DNA of 49,443 nucleotides from Methylobacterium sp. NEAU K (GTDB lineage: Bacteria; Pseudomonadota; Alphaproteobacteria; Rhizobiales; Beijerinckiaceae), in NCBI RefSeq assembly GCF_030700285.1, contig NZ_JAUYZJ010000017.1, positions 61,896-111,338 on the forward strand, read 5' to 3'. A program made the position numbers and the translations under genes. Below the pieces are notes generated by a model. It searched no databases. It was not told where the DNA came from and saw only the letters and a program-made list of their open reading frames with translations. Positions within the stretch are counted from its first letter, which is position 1, and every line of letters begins with the position of its first letter. Positions 26,946 through 36,445 of this stretch are shown here, piece by piece.

Positions 26946-27084
26946 CGAATCCGAACTCCGGTTCAGATCGAGCGCGTGATGGGGGTGAGATCCGCAAGGA
27001 TACTCCCTCTGTCCGAGTTTCGCCCGAAGACGAGCGGGCTCTACTGCTGGCGCATTCCAGTAACGACAACGCAAGGAGGCTTGC

Positions 27085-27270
27085 ATGCGTACCGACACCA
27101 AAATCGTCCATTTCGACGTCTTCGGATTTGATCCGAAAGATTTCTCGAATGACGGGCGTGATTACTGCGTCGACCCCGATTTCGATCGTGTCGATGGCGA
27201 TGTCTTCCGGGACTTGCATCGACCGATCAATCCTCGACGCAAGCCCTGCTCGGACGGCGGCTTCTTCTGA
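27085..27270 (+). CDS. Small acidic protein (61 aa)
   Basis: A 61-residue frame with the near-perfect ribosome-binding site AAGGAGG at 27073-27079. The sequence is rich in Asp and aromatic residues (VHFDVFGFDPKDF, GRDYCVDPDFDRVDGDVF) with a basic end, unlike a shadow frame. No family recognised. Asp-rich small proteins are sometimes DNA mimics or inhibitors, but nothing here proves that. A hairpin follows 17 bases after the stop. Confidence 0.55.
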   Translation: MRTDTKIVHFDVFGFDPKDFSNDGRDYCVDPDFDRVDGDVFRDLHRPINPRRKPCSDGGFF

Positions 27271-27287
27271 TCGCCCTCCAATATCGG

Positions 27288-27312
27288 CGACCCCGGCCTC
27301 AATCCGGGGTCG
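27288..27312 (+). terminator. Hairpin after the small acidic gene
   Basis: CGACCCCGG and CCGGGGTCG are perfect 9-base arms around a 7-base loop. There is no T-run, so it is only terminator-like; it would separate the small gene from the tns genes. Confidence 0.5.
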
Positions 27313-27552
27313 TCGCACGCATCTCCCGAATTCCTGGTCGGGAGGAGACGGCCATGCCGCCCGTCACGTCGTCGGCGTGACACGCGAGGGCATCGGGCCG
27401 CGAATGCCGAGTTCCACCCGTTGGGGCCTCGATCACCTCAGAGGGCGCCCATCTGTTAGCCGTCCGCGATCTCGGCAGACCTTCGGCCGTCGATCCGGCG
27501 TTCAGCCGCCTTTCTGAGCCATTCCCGGCGTCCATGCGAAGGAGTTGTCTGC

Positions 27553-27786
27553 ATGAGCACTCATGTGTCGGTGTCGACCGCCTTCGCCCGTCGGTCGCTC
27601 CCGATCGATCCGATGCGCGGCCATCGAAACGGCATCACCCTCCGCATCGGCAGACCGAGCAGTAACTCCGCCCGAGAAGGCCGCTCCTTGCCCGGATGCA
27701 CACGCCGCACCTTCGGTCCGCGCCGTCTGCGGGTGCCGTCGGCGTCGTTCCGTGGCCGTCTCGCACCGCAGTTCTTCGACGCGTAG
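27553..27786 (+). CDS. Doubtful small ORF with strong RBS (77 aa)
   Basis: ATG after GAAGGAG. The product (basic, Arg/Ser-rich) does not look clearly like a protein, so this may be only the leader region of tnsA. Another strong site (GGGAGGAG) before an 8-codon frame at 27354 belongs to the same pattern. Confidence 0.25.
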   Translation: MSTHVSVSTAFARRSLPIDPMRGHRNGITLRIGRPSSNSAREGRSLPGCTRRTFGPRRLRVPSASFRGRLAPQFFDA

Positions 27787-27891
27787 CCGATCGGGGCCAC
27801 GCCGACGGCGAGCCGCCTCCCGAACAACTCCTCCCTCCCGCCGATCCACCGGCGCGAGGCATCCGGATGCTTCGCGCACGGGGATCAGGCG

Positions 27892-28611
27892 ATGGGTTTC
27901 GATTTCAGAACCAAGCAGCTCAAGCGGATCAACGGCGTCCGCAAAGCCGACAAGAAGACGAACAGGGGCAGCTTCACCGGTGTCATACCCTGGTTCGATC
28001 TCGGCAACCTGATGGGGCCCAGTCTCGGCGAGCATTACGAAGGTATCATCGAGGTGGAATCCCTGCTGGAGCACGACTTCGTCGTCCAGGCGCGTTTCGA
28101 CGGCGTGACGACCATGGTCCGTCCCCAGCCGGAGAAGCTCAGGTGGTGGGATCCGAGAAAGAGCCGTTGGCGTACCCACATTCCGGACTTCGAGGCGAAG
28201 CGAACCGATCGGAACGCCCGTACATTCGTGCAGGTGAAGCCGAAGAAATACGTCGAGCGTCTGGAGGAGGACATTATCCTGATACGCCGCAACTTCGAAC
28301 GCCTCGGCTTCCTGTACGAGGTGATGACCGAAATCGAGATCCGGAAAGAGCCGCGCTTCGCGAACGCGAAGATGCTCTTCCCGCATACCGGGCCCATGGA
28401 GGATGTCGGTGCGCTCGACCGCGTGCGGGCCGTCCTCCGCGAGGCCGAAGGCTCGGTTCCGACCATGGGCGAGATCCGCAGGGCGGCCGGCATCGGCACG
28501 GCTTCGGATATGGCCGTCCTGCGTCTGCATGTGCGGTCGGAGGTCCGATTGGACCTCGATGTCGAGATCGACGAGCGCGCGCTCGTCCATCCGGTCCTTC
28601 GAAGCCCCTGA
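27892..28611 (+). CDS. tnsA: TnsA endonuclease (239 aa)
   Basis: Cuts the 5' ends of the transposon so that Tn7-like elements move by cut-and-paste. The N-terminal nuclease domain shows VESLLEHDF (Glu56/Glu60), THIPDF (Asp99) and FVQVKPKKY (Gln114, Lys116), the expected catalytic set of the restriction-enzyme-like fold. A C-terminal helical region (residues about 175-239) with GEIRRAAGIGTASD could touch DNA or TnsC. Start ATG at 27892. It is 92 bases upstream of tnsB on the same strand. Confidence 0.88.
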   Translation: MGFDFRTKQLKRINGVRKADKKTNRGSFTGVIPWFDLGNLMGPSLGEHYEGIIEVESLLEHDFVVQARFDGVTTMVRPQPEKLRWWDPRKSRWRTHIPDFEAKRTDRNARTFVQVKPKKYVERLEEDIILIRRNFERLGFLYEVMTEIEIRKEPRFANAKMLFPHTGPMEDVGALDRVRAVLREAEGSVPTMGEIRRAAGIGTASDMAVLRLHVRSEVRLDLDVEIDERALVHPVLRSP

Positions 28612-28703
28612 CGGATCAGGGGCGGCTCGCTTCGCACCGGCCGAGCATTGACGCATACGATGCTCGCCGCCGGACCGTTCCCGACGCATCACAGAGAGGT
28701 TCG

Positions 28704-30983
28704 ATGCCCCCGTTCCGGCTTCATCCAGGCGACTATATCGTGTTCGACGGCGAGCGCTGGGATCCGGAACTCCTGCTCGAGAACGGCATCGCCCTACGAC
28801 CGCATGCCGGAGGCAACAGCCGTCCATTCACATGGAGCGACATCACGCGCTTCTGGAGCGACCGTCGCCTGACGATCACCCGCGCGGGCATGGCTGGCCT
28901 CCCCGCCAAGCTCGTCGCAGACATGCGCAAGGACATCTCCGTTTTCTCGGAGCACCAGCAGGAGGTCGCCCGCTATCGGATGAAATTCATCCGGGCGCTC
29001 GAGTTCGCCCTGTCCCTCCGGGAGGTCGGACGCAGGTCGTTGTTCCGCCCGGCGCGTATCAAGCCGAAATCAAAAATCATCCTGACGGCGGCGAGCCTCG
29101 ATCGCCTCTGCGAGCGGGTTGCGAAGCAGATCAGGAACAAACCGAAGGACGACATGCCTTGTAGCGGTGCCGCGCTGCTCGATTGGTACGCGCGGTATCG
29201 TAAAAGCGGTCGCTGTTATTGCGCCCTCATTCCTCAATACCATCATCAGGGCCGCTGGGGCACGCGTCATCATAAGATCGCGGTCGAAGTGATGAACGAG
29301 TACGCCGCCTTCTACTTCCTGCAGCCCGAACGCCCGGCGGTGGCCGGCCTGTTCGGAATCGTATCCGACGCCATCCGCAACAAGCTCCGCGAGGCCGGTG
29401 TCGACAAGGATCTTCGGGAGGCGGGAAACCTCGATCCCGATGCGATCGAGACGCTCGTCCCCGACATCAAATCGTTCTACCGGCTGATCGACAGGGTCCG
29501 ACGACGCGACCTGATCACCTACCGTGACGATGCCCAGACGGCCGATCGCACGCTCCGGCTCAAGCAGGCGGGACGCAGATACACGAGGCCAGGCGAGGCG
29601 ATCCAGATCGACACCACCGAGTTGCCGGTCGTGCTGTGCGATCCGGAGCAGTCGATCGCCTACAAGCACGTCCAGTTCACCCTGGCCGTGGATCTGGCGA
29701 CGCGTGCCCCGCTCGGCTTCTACGTCGGTCTCGAACGCGGTTGGGCGACCATCCAGGAAACCCTGCGCATGACGATGCTGCCCAAGGATTGGGTGGCGAC
29801 GATGCACGACATCGTCAACCCGTGGCCCTGCACGTTGAAGCCGGAACTGGTGTTCACGGATCAAGGAGCCGACTACCGTTCCGAGAGCCTCGTCACGGCT
29901 ACGTCGCAGCTCGCGATCCGGCTCATGCATACGCCCGCCGGCCATCCCGATCTGAAGGGTGCGGTCGAGCGACTTTTCAGGACCGCGAAGCAGGCGATCT
30001 TCGACGGCATTCCGGGTCGCCTGTTCAAGGACGGCGGCCGCCGCGTCGACTACGACCCTTCCGGAAACGCCATCCTCACGATGGATCAGGCCATCTGGGT
30101 CGTGACGAAGTTCCTCGTCGACTACTACATGATCGATTGGCACGAGGGGATCGGCGGATCTCCGCTGGACAGGTGGAACAAGCTCGTCGATCGGAAACGC
30201 GTCGAATGGGTCGACGACGTCGATCAGCTGATCTCGCTCATCTCGACACGCTGCAGGCGCACCGTCCAGCACACCGGCGTCGAATGGGAGGGGCTGCATT
30301 ACGGGGCCGGCTCCGAGGAGCTGCAGGAGCTCCTCTGGGAGCGCAAGCTCAAAGGCGTGAAGTTCGACATCGGCATCGACGCGCTCGATGTCGGTCGTGC
30401 CTATCTTCTCGAACCCGGAAGCGGCCGCTGGATCACGCTGCAATGCAACGATCCCGACGCGCACGGGCGTACGAAGCACGAGCACAAGCTGATTCGCGCC
30501 GGACGCAACGCCGACAAGCGCGTGCACAGGCGCAAGCATCGAGCAGCTCTGGATGCCACGACGCGCGCGTTGAAACTGGGGACGGAAGAAGTCTTCAGGA
30601 GCCGCCTCGCCAAGCGCGTCGCGGCTCAGGAGGCGCGAAGGACCGTCAAGGTTCGTGATCCGATGGCCGCGCAGAAGACCGAGGCCATGGACCTCGGCCC
30701 CATGCCTTCGCTGACTGACGGCCCGAATGCCTTAGCGCCTCGTCCCACCTCCCGGCGGCAGCAGCCGCGACCGCGGCTGCCGCCCATTCCCGTCCCTGGT
30801 CCTTCACGCACCGGGCCGATCCCCACTGTTCCCGCGATCGGCGGAGCGCCCACGGCGCCGACCACCGCGGCCGAGATCCGCGTGGCTCGACGCCGCGCAC
30901 CCATGCTCCCGAAGGCGGCTCTCCCGTCGTCCGGCGAGTCCCCCCAGGTGGCAAGAAAGGCGTCCTATGTCCGCTTCTACTGA
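28704..30983 (+). CDS. tnsB: TnsB transposase, DDE integrase fold (759 aa)
   Basis: Binds the transposon ends and joins them to target DNA. The rve/Mu-type catalytic core has Asp303 (IQIDTTELP), Asp386 (VFTDQGADY) and Glu422 (GAVERLFRT), with 35 residues between the last two, an intact DDE triad. The N-terminal 250 residues contain the DNA-binding regions (KIILTAASLDRLCERV, and Trp/Tyr-rich segments). After the core comes a beta-barrel part (GVEWEGLHYG, Mu-C like) and a Pro/Arg-rich tail from about residue 660, which probably contacts TnsC. The ATG at 28704 follows GAGAGG; the longer open frame upstream overlaps tnsA and is rejected. It overlaps tnsC by 17 bases. Confidence 0.92.
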   Translation: MPPFRLHPGDYIVFDGERWDPELLLENGIALRPHAGGNSRPFTWSDITRFWSDRRLTITRAGMAGLPAKLVADMRKDISVFSEHQQEVARYRMKFIRALEFALSLREVGRRSLFRPARIKPKSKIILTAASLDRLCERVAKQIRNKPKDDMPCSGAALLDWYARYRKSGRCYCALIPQYHHQGRWGTRHHKIAVEVMNEYAAFYFLQPERPAVAGLFGIVSDAIRNKLREAGVDKDLREAGNLDPDAIETLVPDIKSFYRLIDRVRRRDLITYRDDAQTADRTLRLKQAGRRYTRPGEAIQIDTTELPVVLCDPEQSIAYKHVQFTLAVDLATRAPLGFYVGLERGWATIQETLRMTMLPKDWVATMHDIVNPWPCTLKPELVFTDQGADYRSESLVTATSQLAIRLMHTPAGHPDLKGAVERLFRTAKQAIFDGIPGRLFKDGGRRVDYDPSGNAILTMDQAIWVVTKFLVDYYMIDWHEGIGGSPLDRWNKLVDRKRVEWVDDVDQLISLISTRCRRTVQHTGVEWEGLHYGAGSEELQELLWERKLKGVKFDIGIDALDVGRAYLLEPGSGRWITLQCNDPDAHGRTKHEHKLIRAGRNADKRVHRRKHRAALDATTRALKLGTEEVFRSRLAKRVAAQEARRTVKVRDPMAAQKTEAMDLGPMPSLTDGPNALAPRPTSRRQQPRPRLPPIPVPGPSRTGPIPTVPAIGGAPTAPTTAAEIRVARRRAPMLPKAALPSSGESPQVARKASYVRFY

Positions 30984-32115
30984 TCTTGCCCCCGCAGCCG
31001 AAGCCATCCTGGCGCGGGCATCCCGTGCCCTGGTGCCCGACCACGCCGACCTCGTCGACGGCCTGGAGCATCTGAATCGGCTGCGCCGATCGGCCGAACG
31101 CGGAAATCCGGGCCAGATCATGCTGCTGACCGGCGAGTCCGGATCGGGCAAGACGACGCTCGTTCGTTGGTTCATCGAGCAGGAACGAGGGCGGATCCGC
31201 CGGGAGACTGGCCGCAGTGCCGGCATCGGTTTCGACGGGCTCGTGCTCTCGGATGGCCCGAGCGGCGACGAGCGCCCCATCGTCTACGTCAGCGTGCCGA
31301 GTACCCAGTCGCAATCGGCGCTGGCCGCTGCGATCCTGCGCGCCTACGGCGCACAGGCCCCTGACCAGCTTCGCAAGCACCAGATCCTCGGCCGCCTGCG
31401 CGCTCAGATCGTGGGCCAGAAGACCAAGGTGTTGATCCTCGACGAATTTCACCATTGCGTCGACGAGGATCGCGACAGGGTCGTCAAAGCCCTCTCCGAA
31501 CTCGTCAAGGACCTCCTCGTGTCCACCAAGGTCCATATCGTGATCGCTGGAATGGGGCTCGCATCGAAACCCGTCGACCGGAGCACGCAGCTCAACCGCC
31601 GCTGCAAGGTCCGTTTCCCGCTCGCCCCGTTCGGCTGGGGCGAGAGCAGAGTCGAGCAGGAGGAGTTCCGCTCCTTCCTGCGCGGCTGGGAGGCCGCGAT
31701 GGATCTGCCCGAGCCATCGTACCTCGACGATCCGGCGCGCGCCGCTCGGATCCATCGCGCGACGGGTGGTCTGATCGGCTTCTGCGCCCGTCTGATGCTC
31801 AATGCCCTGGAGTACGGCCTCGAGCGCGGCATCGCGCGTATCGACGACTACTTCCTGGCGCACGTCTACGATGAGACGAGCCTGCCGGGGGACGCGACGA
31901 ATCCCTTCCGGGAAGCGCTCGTCGGCGACGAGGAGGCCCAGCTTGAACCGGTCGGAGAAAGGCTCGTCGAGCGCGAGGCCGCCGACACGGGCAGCGCGGG
32001 CGGGAGGGACCGTCGCGCGGTTTCGGCGGGGAACGCCCGAGGGAAGGCCGAGCGCGGCCATGTGGAAAAGGTATCCGCACGATCCCGCACGGCAAAGGGC
32101 GCCGCGGCCGCATGA
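30967..32115 (+). CDS. tnsC: TnsC/TniB AAA+ ATPase (382 aa)
   Basis: Regulator that forms ATP-bound filaments on target DNA, links the target selector TniQ to TnsB, and gives target immunity. Walker A is GESGSGKTT (Lys62); Walker B is VLILDEFHH (Asp159, Glu160). The following parts (KVHIVIAGMG, STQLNRRCKVRFPL, ATGGLIGFCARLML) are the sensor and lid regions of TniB-type ATPases. The C-terminal 60 residues are a charged tail. It starts inside tnsB, so translation is coupled, and ends 13 bases before tniQ. Confidence 0.92.
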   Translation: MSASTDLAPAAEAILARASRALVPDHADLVDGLEHLNRLRRSAERGNPGQIMLLTGESGSGKTTLVRWFIEQERGRIRRETGRSAGIGFDGLVLSDGPSGDERPIVYVSVPSTQSQSALAAAILRAYGAQAPDQLRKHQILGRLRAQIVGQKTKVLILDEFHHCVDEDRDRVVKALSELVKDLLVSTKVHIVIAGMGLASKPVDRSTQLNRRCKVRFPLAPFGWGESRVEQEEFRSFLRGWEAAMDLPEPSYLDDPARAARIHRATGGLIGFCARLMLNALEYGLERGIARIDDYFLAHVYDETSLPGDATNPFREALVGDEEAQLEPVGERLVEREAADTGSAGGRDRRAVSAGNARGKAERGHVEKVSARSRTAKGAAAA

Positions 32116-32128
32116 CGGGAGAGCGAGG

Positions 32129-33937
32129 ATGTATTTCCCGTTGAGACCCCGTCACCGGCTCCACGAGCCAGCACATGGATACGTGCTTCGGCTCGTGGAG
32201 GCCAACGGATATGCATGGCGCGGCTGCAAACTTTCGCAGGTCGGCGCGAGTCTTTCGGGTCTCGCGAACGGTATGGGATTCGATTTCGCCTGCCGTCACG
32301 GGCAGGCGGATCTCGCACAGCTCGCCTTCTCCACACCGCGGCTCTGCGGACCGGGCCGCTATCGGCTGTGCGGGCAGGTCCTCCATCGGCCGCACCTCGT
32401 CTTCGGTCGAAAAAGGTTTTGCCCGAGCTGTTGGGCCGAGGACCGTATCCAAGCGCGGGAAGACGGGCCACACATACGATGCTGGTGGTCGGTTGCAGCC
32501 GTGTCCGCCTGTCCGTTCCATCTGACGAGACTTACGGATCGTTGCCACGCCTGCGGACGCCCAGGCGACTTCGAGAGCGGTGGTCTCACGACCTGTAGAT
32601 GCGGCGCCGATCTGATCATCTCGCCGAGCGCGGGCGGCGCATTCGGATCTGCTTCCGTCGACAGCTACATCGTCGGACGCTTGGCCGCGCTTCCATCATC
32701 GCAGATGCCGATCCTCGACGACCTGACACTCGGCGATGCGATCGTCTTTCTGCAACGTCTCGGATGCATCGCCCAGCCCGGATCGCTCGTCCGTCTGACG
32801 GACGTCTCCCGACTCGACCGGGTGCCCCTCATGGTGGCCGGAATGGAGATGTGCATCCTCGGCGAGCGGGCAGTCGAGGCGGCGCTGGGGCAATATCTCG
32901 ACGCCACCGGTCGGACCGACGCGTTCAAATCCGCGCTCGGATCATTCTACATTTGGCTCAGGAACCTCGGACCCTCCCCGGCACGGGCTTGGGTCATGGA
33001 TCGGTTAGCCGCCGTCTTCCAAGGACGGCACTTCCTCTGGATGGAGCGGCGAGGCGACGGATCCCATAGTCCGACGATCGGACGGGTGAATTTGCGGGCG
33101 GCCGGCAAGCTACTCGATCTCAGCCATACTCCGACGCGCCGCGTTCTCGAGACTACAGGTCTTCTGCCGCAGAAAGGACCTCGGCATATCCGCCATACCG
33201 TGGATCGTGGCCAAGTCGTGGAAGTTCGGCGACTTCTGGACCGGCTGATCGACGTTCCGACCGCGTCTTCCCGGCTCGGCATCAATGCGAAATCCGTTCT
33301 GGCCCTCGCATCGGGCGGCATTCTTCCTCGTTCCGACCTGGGACGGCAGGCGTTCGGCAATGCCACGGTGTTCGATCCCGACGATGTCGATGCCCTTCCG
33401 AGAAGGCTGACGAGGTCCGCCATTTCAGTCGACCGGATGCCGGCCGGCGGCCGAAGTCTCCCTTCCGTCAGTAGAACCTGCGGAATGGTCGAGCTGTGCC
33501 GGCGGATTCTCGACGGTCTGACGGAGCCTTGCGCGGTGATCGTCGGAGAGACCGGACTGAAAGCCATCGTCCTCGGAGCGGACATACATCGATCGTTCGA
33601 TGATGCGTACCGAGATTCGCATCTGACCGTGTCGGCCGCCAGGCGTCGGCTCGGACTTCGGGAAGCCACGATGGCAGGCCTCATCGCCGGAGGTCATATC
33701 CCGTCGGAAAGCGTGAAGGGAAACCGCAAGCTCGTCCGATCCGACATCGTCGAGGCATTCGCGGCACGATACGTCTCAGCTTCGGAGGTTGCCCGGATAT
33801 GGCGGACGAGTACTACGGTCGTGCTTGAGCGGATGCGCGCCGCGAACTGTCTTCCAGCAATCGAATTTGAGAGAGCAGGTCGGATCGGACCGAGATTCTT
33901 CGAGCGTGCGACGATTGCCAGGGTAGGCCAGGATTAG
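32129..33937 (+). CDS. tniQ: TniQ target-selection protein 1 (602 aa)
   Basis: TniQ-family protein, which chooses the insertion site and recruits TnsC. The N-terminus is typical (MYFPLRPRHRLHEPAHGYVLRLVEANGY). A zinc-finger region lies near residues 90-165: FCPSCWAED, CPFHLTRLTDRCHACGRP and TTCRCGADL. The long C-terminal part contains several helix-turn-helix-like repeats (AAGKLLDLSHTPTRRVLETTGLL; DVPTASSRLGINAKSVLAL; TVSAARRRLGLREATMAGLI; SASEVARIWRTSTTVVLERM), a TnsD-like layout that could read a specific DNA site. The ATG at 32129 follows GAGCGAGG. Confidence 0.88.
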   Translation: MYFPLRPRHRLHEPAHGYVLRLVEANGYAWRGCKLSQVGASLSGLANGMGFDFACRHGQADLAQLAFSTPRLCGPGRYRLCGQVLHRPHLVFGRKRFCPSCWAEDRIQAREDGPHIRCWWSVAAVSACPFHLTRLTDRCHACGRPGDFESGGLTTCRCGADLIISPSAGGAFGSASVDSYIVGRLAALPSSQMPILDDLTLGDAIVFLQRLGCIAQPGSLVRLTDVSRLDRVPLMVAGMEMCILGERAVEAALGQYLDATGRTDAFKSALGSFYIWLRNLGPSPARAWVMDRLAAVFQGRHFLWMERRGDGSHSPTIGRVNLRAAGKLLDLSHTPTRRVLETTGLLPQKGPRHIRHTVDRGQVVEVRRLLDRLIDVPTASSRLGINAKSVLALASGGILPRSDLGRQAFGNATVFDPDDVDALPRRLTRSAISVDRMPAGGRSLPSVSRTCGMVELCRRILDGLTEPCAVIVGETGLKAIVLGADIHRSFDDAYRDSHLTVSAARRRLGLREATMAGLIAGGHIPSESVKGNRKLVRSDIVEAFAARYVSASEVARIWRTSTTVVLERMRAANCLPAIEFERAGRIGPRFFERATIARVGQD

Positions 33938-34156
33938 GACAGAGAGACGTTCAACAACGATTTTGCATTACAATCTACGTTTTAAGGATCGCAATCTGCG
34001 GAAATGCCTGGTTATGCCAAGATATGATCGATATCATTTCGAATGATTTCATAAGAATTAAACAGCGTTACACTGCGCGAATGCAATGCGTTGTGAGGGA
34101 TGGGCATGAAAATTGACATTAGAGGGCGGATTACAACAGTCGTACATTTTGACCAG
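33938..34156. other. AT-rich gap between the convergent tniQ genes
   Basis: 219 bases, clearly AT-rich against the GC-rich genes. No gene. No clear terminator hairpin was seen although two genes converge here. Confidence 0.5.
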
Positions 34157-35647
34157 CTAACAGCTGTCCGGCATGATGATGCCGTCCAGTCCGTTGGCTC
34201 CCGAGAGTCTACCGACGGCGGAGATGTGTCCTGCGAGTAGCTCCTCGACGACGCGGATTCGTGACATCCGCCGTAGGCGTCGCCACTTTTCGAATAGTAG
34301 GCTGTTCGCGGGAATGTCCGATATCACCGGTGCCATTCTCGTAAGCCTGTCGAGGAAATGTGCGACAACCGATTTCTCGAAGTAGAACTCATTGTAATGC
34401 ATGAGATTGGTTCGCAGGACTGGGACGATCTGCCTCTTTGCGACGAGCCGATCCATCTCGTCGCCGCTGAGGCCGAGCATCGAACCGACCTTAGCTGACG
34501 TGTCGGTCGACGCAGTGAAGGCGTCGACCTGTTCGATCACATGGATCGGCACTCCGATCATCCGCCACTCCATATACGCCCACGCAGGATCTAGAAGACC
34601 CAGCGCAACCGCGATTCTGAAAAAGGGCAGCTCCCAGGCATAGTTCTTGTCGCGGGATGCCGGCATCGGCGGCAGGCCCCGTCCGGGATATATGGTTCGG
34701 AAGATTTTCGGATCGGGGCCTAGAGGTAGTCTGGAAAGCGCGTGTTCGACGATCCTGTCGCGAAGCGGTGCGTGGTCTTCGCCGCAGAACCCGAGAGGCC
34801 GTTTGACACCCTCGAGATAGTAGGTGTGAAGTTCGCCGTAGATGGCCTTCAACGACAGACGTGCGCTCTCGATGCTCGTCTCCAGCCACCGTGCGTCCAG
34901 GAAGGTCGACAGGCTGCCTTCGCTTTCGAGGATCTCGAATCCACGACGGAACACGTCGGCGTCGCGGAAGGCCACGGTCTTGTCGAAGTGCTCCCTTTTT
35001 CCATGCAGCGCGATCCATCCGAAGAGTGCCGCCGAAACCAAGGCGTCGACAACGGTCAGTTCGTCTAGCAACCGTTTTGGAATACTCGGCCCGAAGCCCA
35101 GCCGGCCGACGAGATAGGCCTCCCACGTGGCATCGACCGAAGCATCCGGGGGAGTCGATGCAATGAGTTCTGCGGCCTTGAATTCTTCATCGGAAGACGG
35201 TCGCGGTTCCAGGGGACGCTGGTGGTCATGGCAGAAGCGGATCGCCAGGCAGTCCCACCAGACCCGCCTGCGGGCTCCGAGCGGAATGCTTTCGATGTCC
35301 GCGGCCCTGTCCAGGCGGGAGCATTCGGGACAATGGACGTTTCGATCATAATCCCAAAGACGACGGTCCATGACCGTGTCACCCAATTGCACGGTCTGCT
35401 GGGAAGAGAGCACCAGGGTCGAGCGTCGCAGTCGGACAGGTTCGACGTCTGCCAGCGCGGCGACCTGATCGACCGCTCTGCCCTTCAGTATGGACTTCCA
35501 ACGAAGCTCGTGATCGAGCGCCATGTCCATGGGAGGCACGCCGGCGCGCCTGGCCAGCCGCTCGAACAACCCGTAGGCCGGTTCGCCGTCATTATAGGGG
35601 CCGCCTCGAAGCGGCACGGGCTTGAGGGCATTCGCTTCGTTGGGCAA
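34157..35647 (-). CDS. TniQ-like target-selection protein 2 (496 aa)
   Basis: A second TniQ-family protein, facing the first. The TTG at 35647 is preferred: AAGGAG lies 11 bases upstream and the product then starts SLPNEANALKPVPLRGG and runs into YGLFERLARRAGVPPMDM, the usual TniQ N-terminus. The open frame to 35950 adds 101 Arg/Ser-rich residues and is rejected. Zinc-binding residues: VHCPECSRLD near residue 105 and FCHDHQRPL near 140. The C-terminal half is helical without clear HTH repeats. It differs strongly from TniQ 1, so the two probably serve different target pathways. Confidence 0.8.
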   Translation of the reverse strand: MPNEANALKPVPLRGGPYNDGEPAYGLFERLARRAGVPPMDMALDHELRWKSILKGRAVDQVAALADVEPVRLRRSTLVLSSQQTVQLGDTVMDRRLWDYDRNVHCPECSRLDRAADIESIPLGARRRVWWDCLAIRFCHDHQRPLEPRPSSDEEFKAAELIASTPPDASVDATWEAYLVGRLGFGPSIPKRLLDELTVVDALVSAALFGWIALHGKREHFDKTVAFRDADVFRRGFEILESEGSLSTFLDARWLETSIESARLSLKAIYGELHTYYLEGVKRPLGFCGEDHAPLRDRIVEHALSRLPLGPDPKIFRTIYPGRGLPPMPASRDKNYAWELPFFRIAVALGLLDPAWAYMEWRMIGVPIHVIEQVDAFTASTDTSAKVGSMLGLSGDEMDRLVAKRQIVPVLRTNLMHYNEFYFEKSVVAHFLDRLTRMAPVISDIPANSLLFEKWRRLRRMSRIRVVEELLAGHISAVGRLSGANGLDGIIMPDSC

Positions 35648-36067
35648 CGATGTTGTCGCTCCTTCTCGACATGTTCGATGCCATCCTGTTCCTTGCAGGC
35701 GCGCTAAGCCTTCCCGCAAGCTTCGACTTTGGCGAACGAAGCGTTGCGATCGGAGGATCCGGCCCCGTCGGAAGCGTCTGGCCGGATCCTTGAATGGTGT
35801 GCAACGGCTATTACGGCGGGAACGGCATCGAGCCTGCCGGTGGGAAGATACCCTTTCGTCCCAATCCCCGACCCTCCTGATCCATTGGCCAGGAGCGATC
35901 GCTATCGGGTCGATTGATCTCCGCCGGCTGATCGGCGTGGTGACGCGCATGCATGATGATACTCCTGCAACCTCGAAATCGTCTGATCACCGCGAGTCAT
36001 TTCGTCGGCCGTTTCGCTGGGTCGAAGGGTCTTGCTTGCACTGCTGATCGTCATTGGTGCCTCCTCC
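35648..36067. other. Stretch without a secure gene
   Basis: Short unconvincing frames on both strands. It should hold the promoter of the second tniQ gene. Confidence 0.4.
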
Positions 36068-36226
36068 ATGTCGAATTCCGAACCGACGCATCACGCCATC
36101 GGGCGAAAGGCGACGATCAAGTTGTGGAAGGATCTTCGGAGAGCGCTGTACCGGGCTTCGAGAGCCGGCCGCGATCTTTTCATGGATCGTCGACCGGCCT
36201 TCAGGCGCGGCGAAAGCGCTCGCTAA
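36068..36226 (+). CDS. Possible small basic protein (52 aa)
   Basis: Frame reading MSNSEPTHHAIGRKATIKLWKDLRRALYRASRAGRDLF and ending FRRGESAR, strongly basic and helical. It looks more like protein than its competing frames, but there is no good ribosome-binding site. Function unknown. Confidence 0.35.
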   Translation: MSNSEPTHHAIGRKATIKLWKDLRRALYRASRAGRDLFMDRRPAFRRGESAR

Positions 36227-36256
36227 GGAGCCCTTCGTTGATATGGACGATCCCTG

Positions 36257-36445
36257 TCATGGGATGGACGGTAGCCACAGAACTGCCGACCTGCCAGCAT
36301 GAAGATCGATGATCGCGGCCAGACTTGCCTCTTTCATTAGTTTTATGTGAACGAAACACTCGACATCCGATGGACGATCGAAAGCCGCCATTCGGCCATC
36401 GGTAGCGGTGATGCTCTTTCCTCGGAGGGTAGCGGGGCTGCACAC
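36257..36445 (-). CDS. Possible small protein (62 aa)
   Basis: Frame with natural-looking composition (ITATDGRMAAFDRPSDVECFVHIKLMKEASLAAIIDLHAGRSAVLW). The start, a GTG at 36445, is uncertain. No family recognised. Confidence 0.35.
   Translation of the reverse strand: MCSPATLRGKSITATDGRMAAFDRPSDVECFVHIKLMKEASLAAIIDLHAGRSAVLWLPSIP

Noticed and set aside
27696..28703. Long open frame upstream of the tnsB start.
   Set aside because: It overlaps tnsA in another frame, reads as Arg/Pro-rich sequence and has no ribosome-binding site; the ATG at 28704 is well supported.
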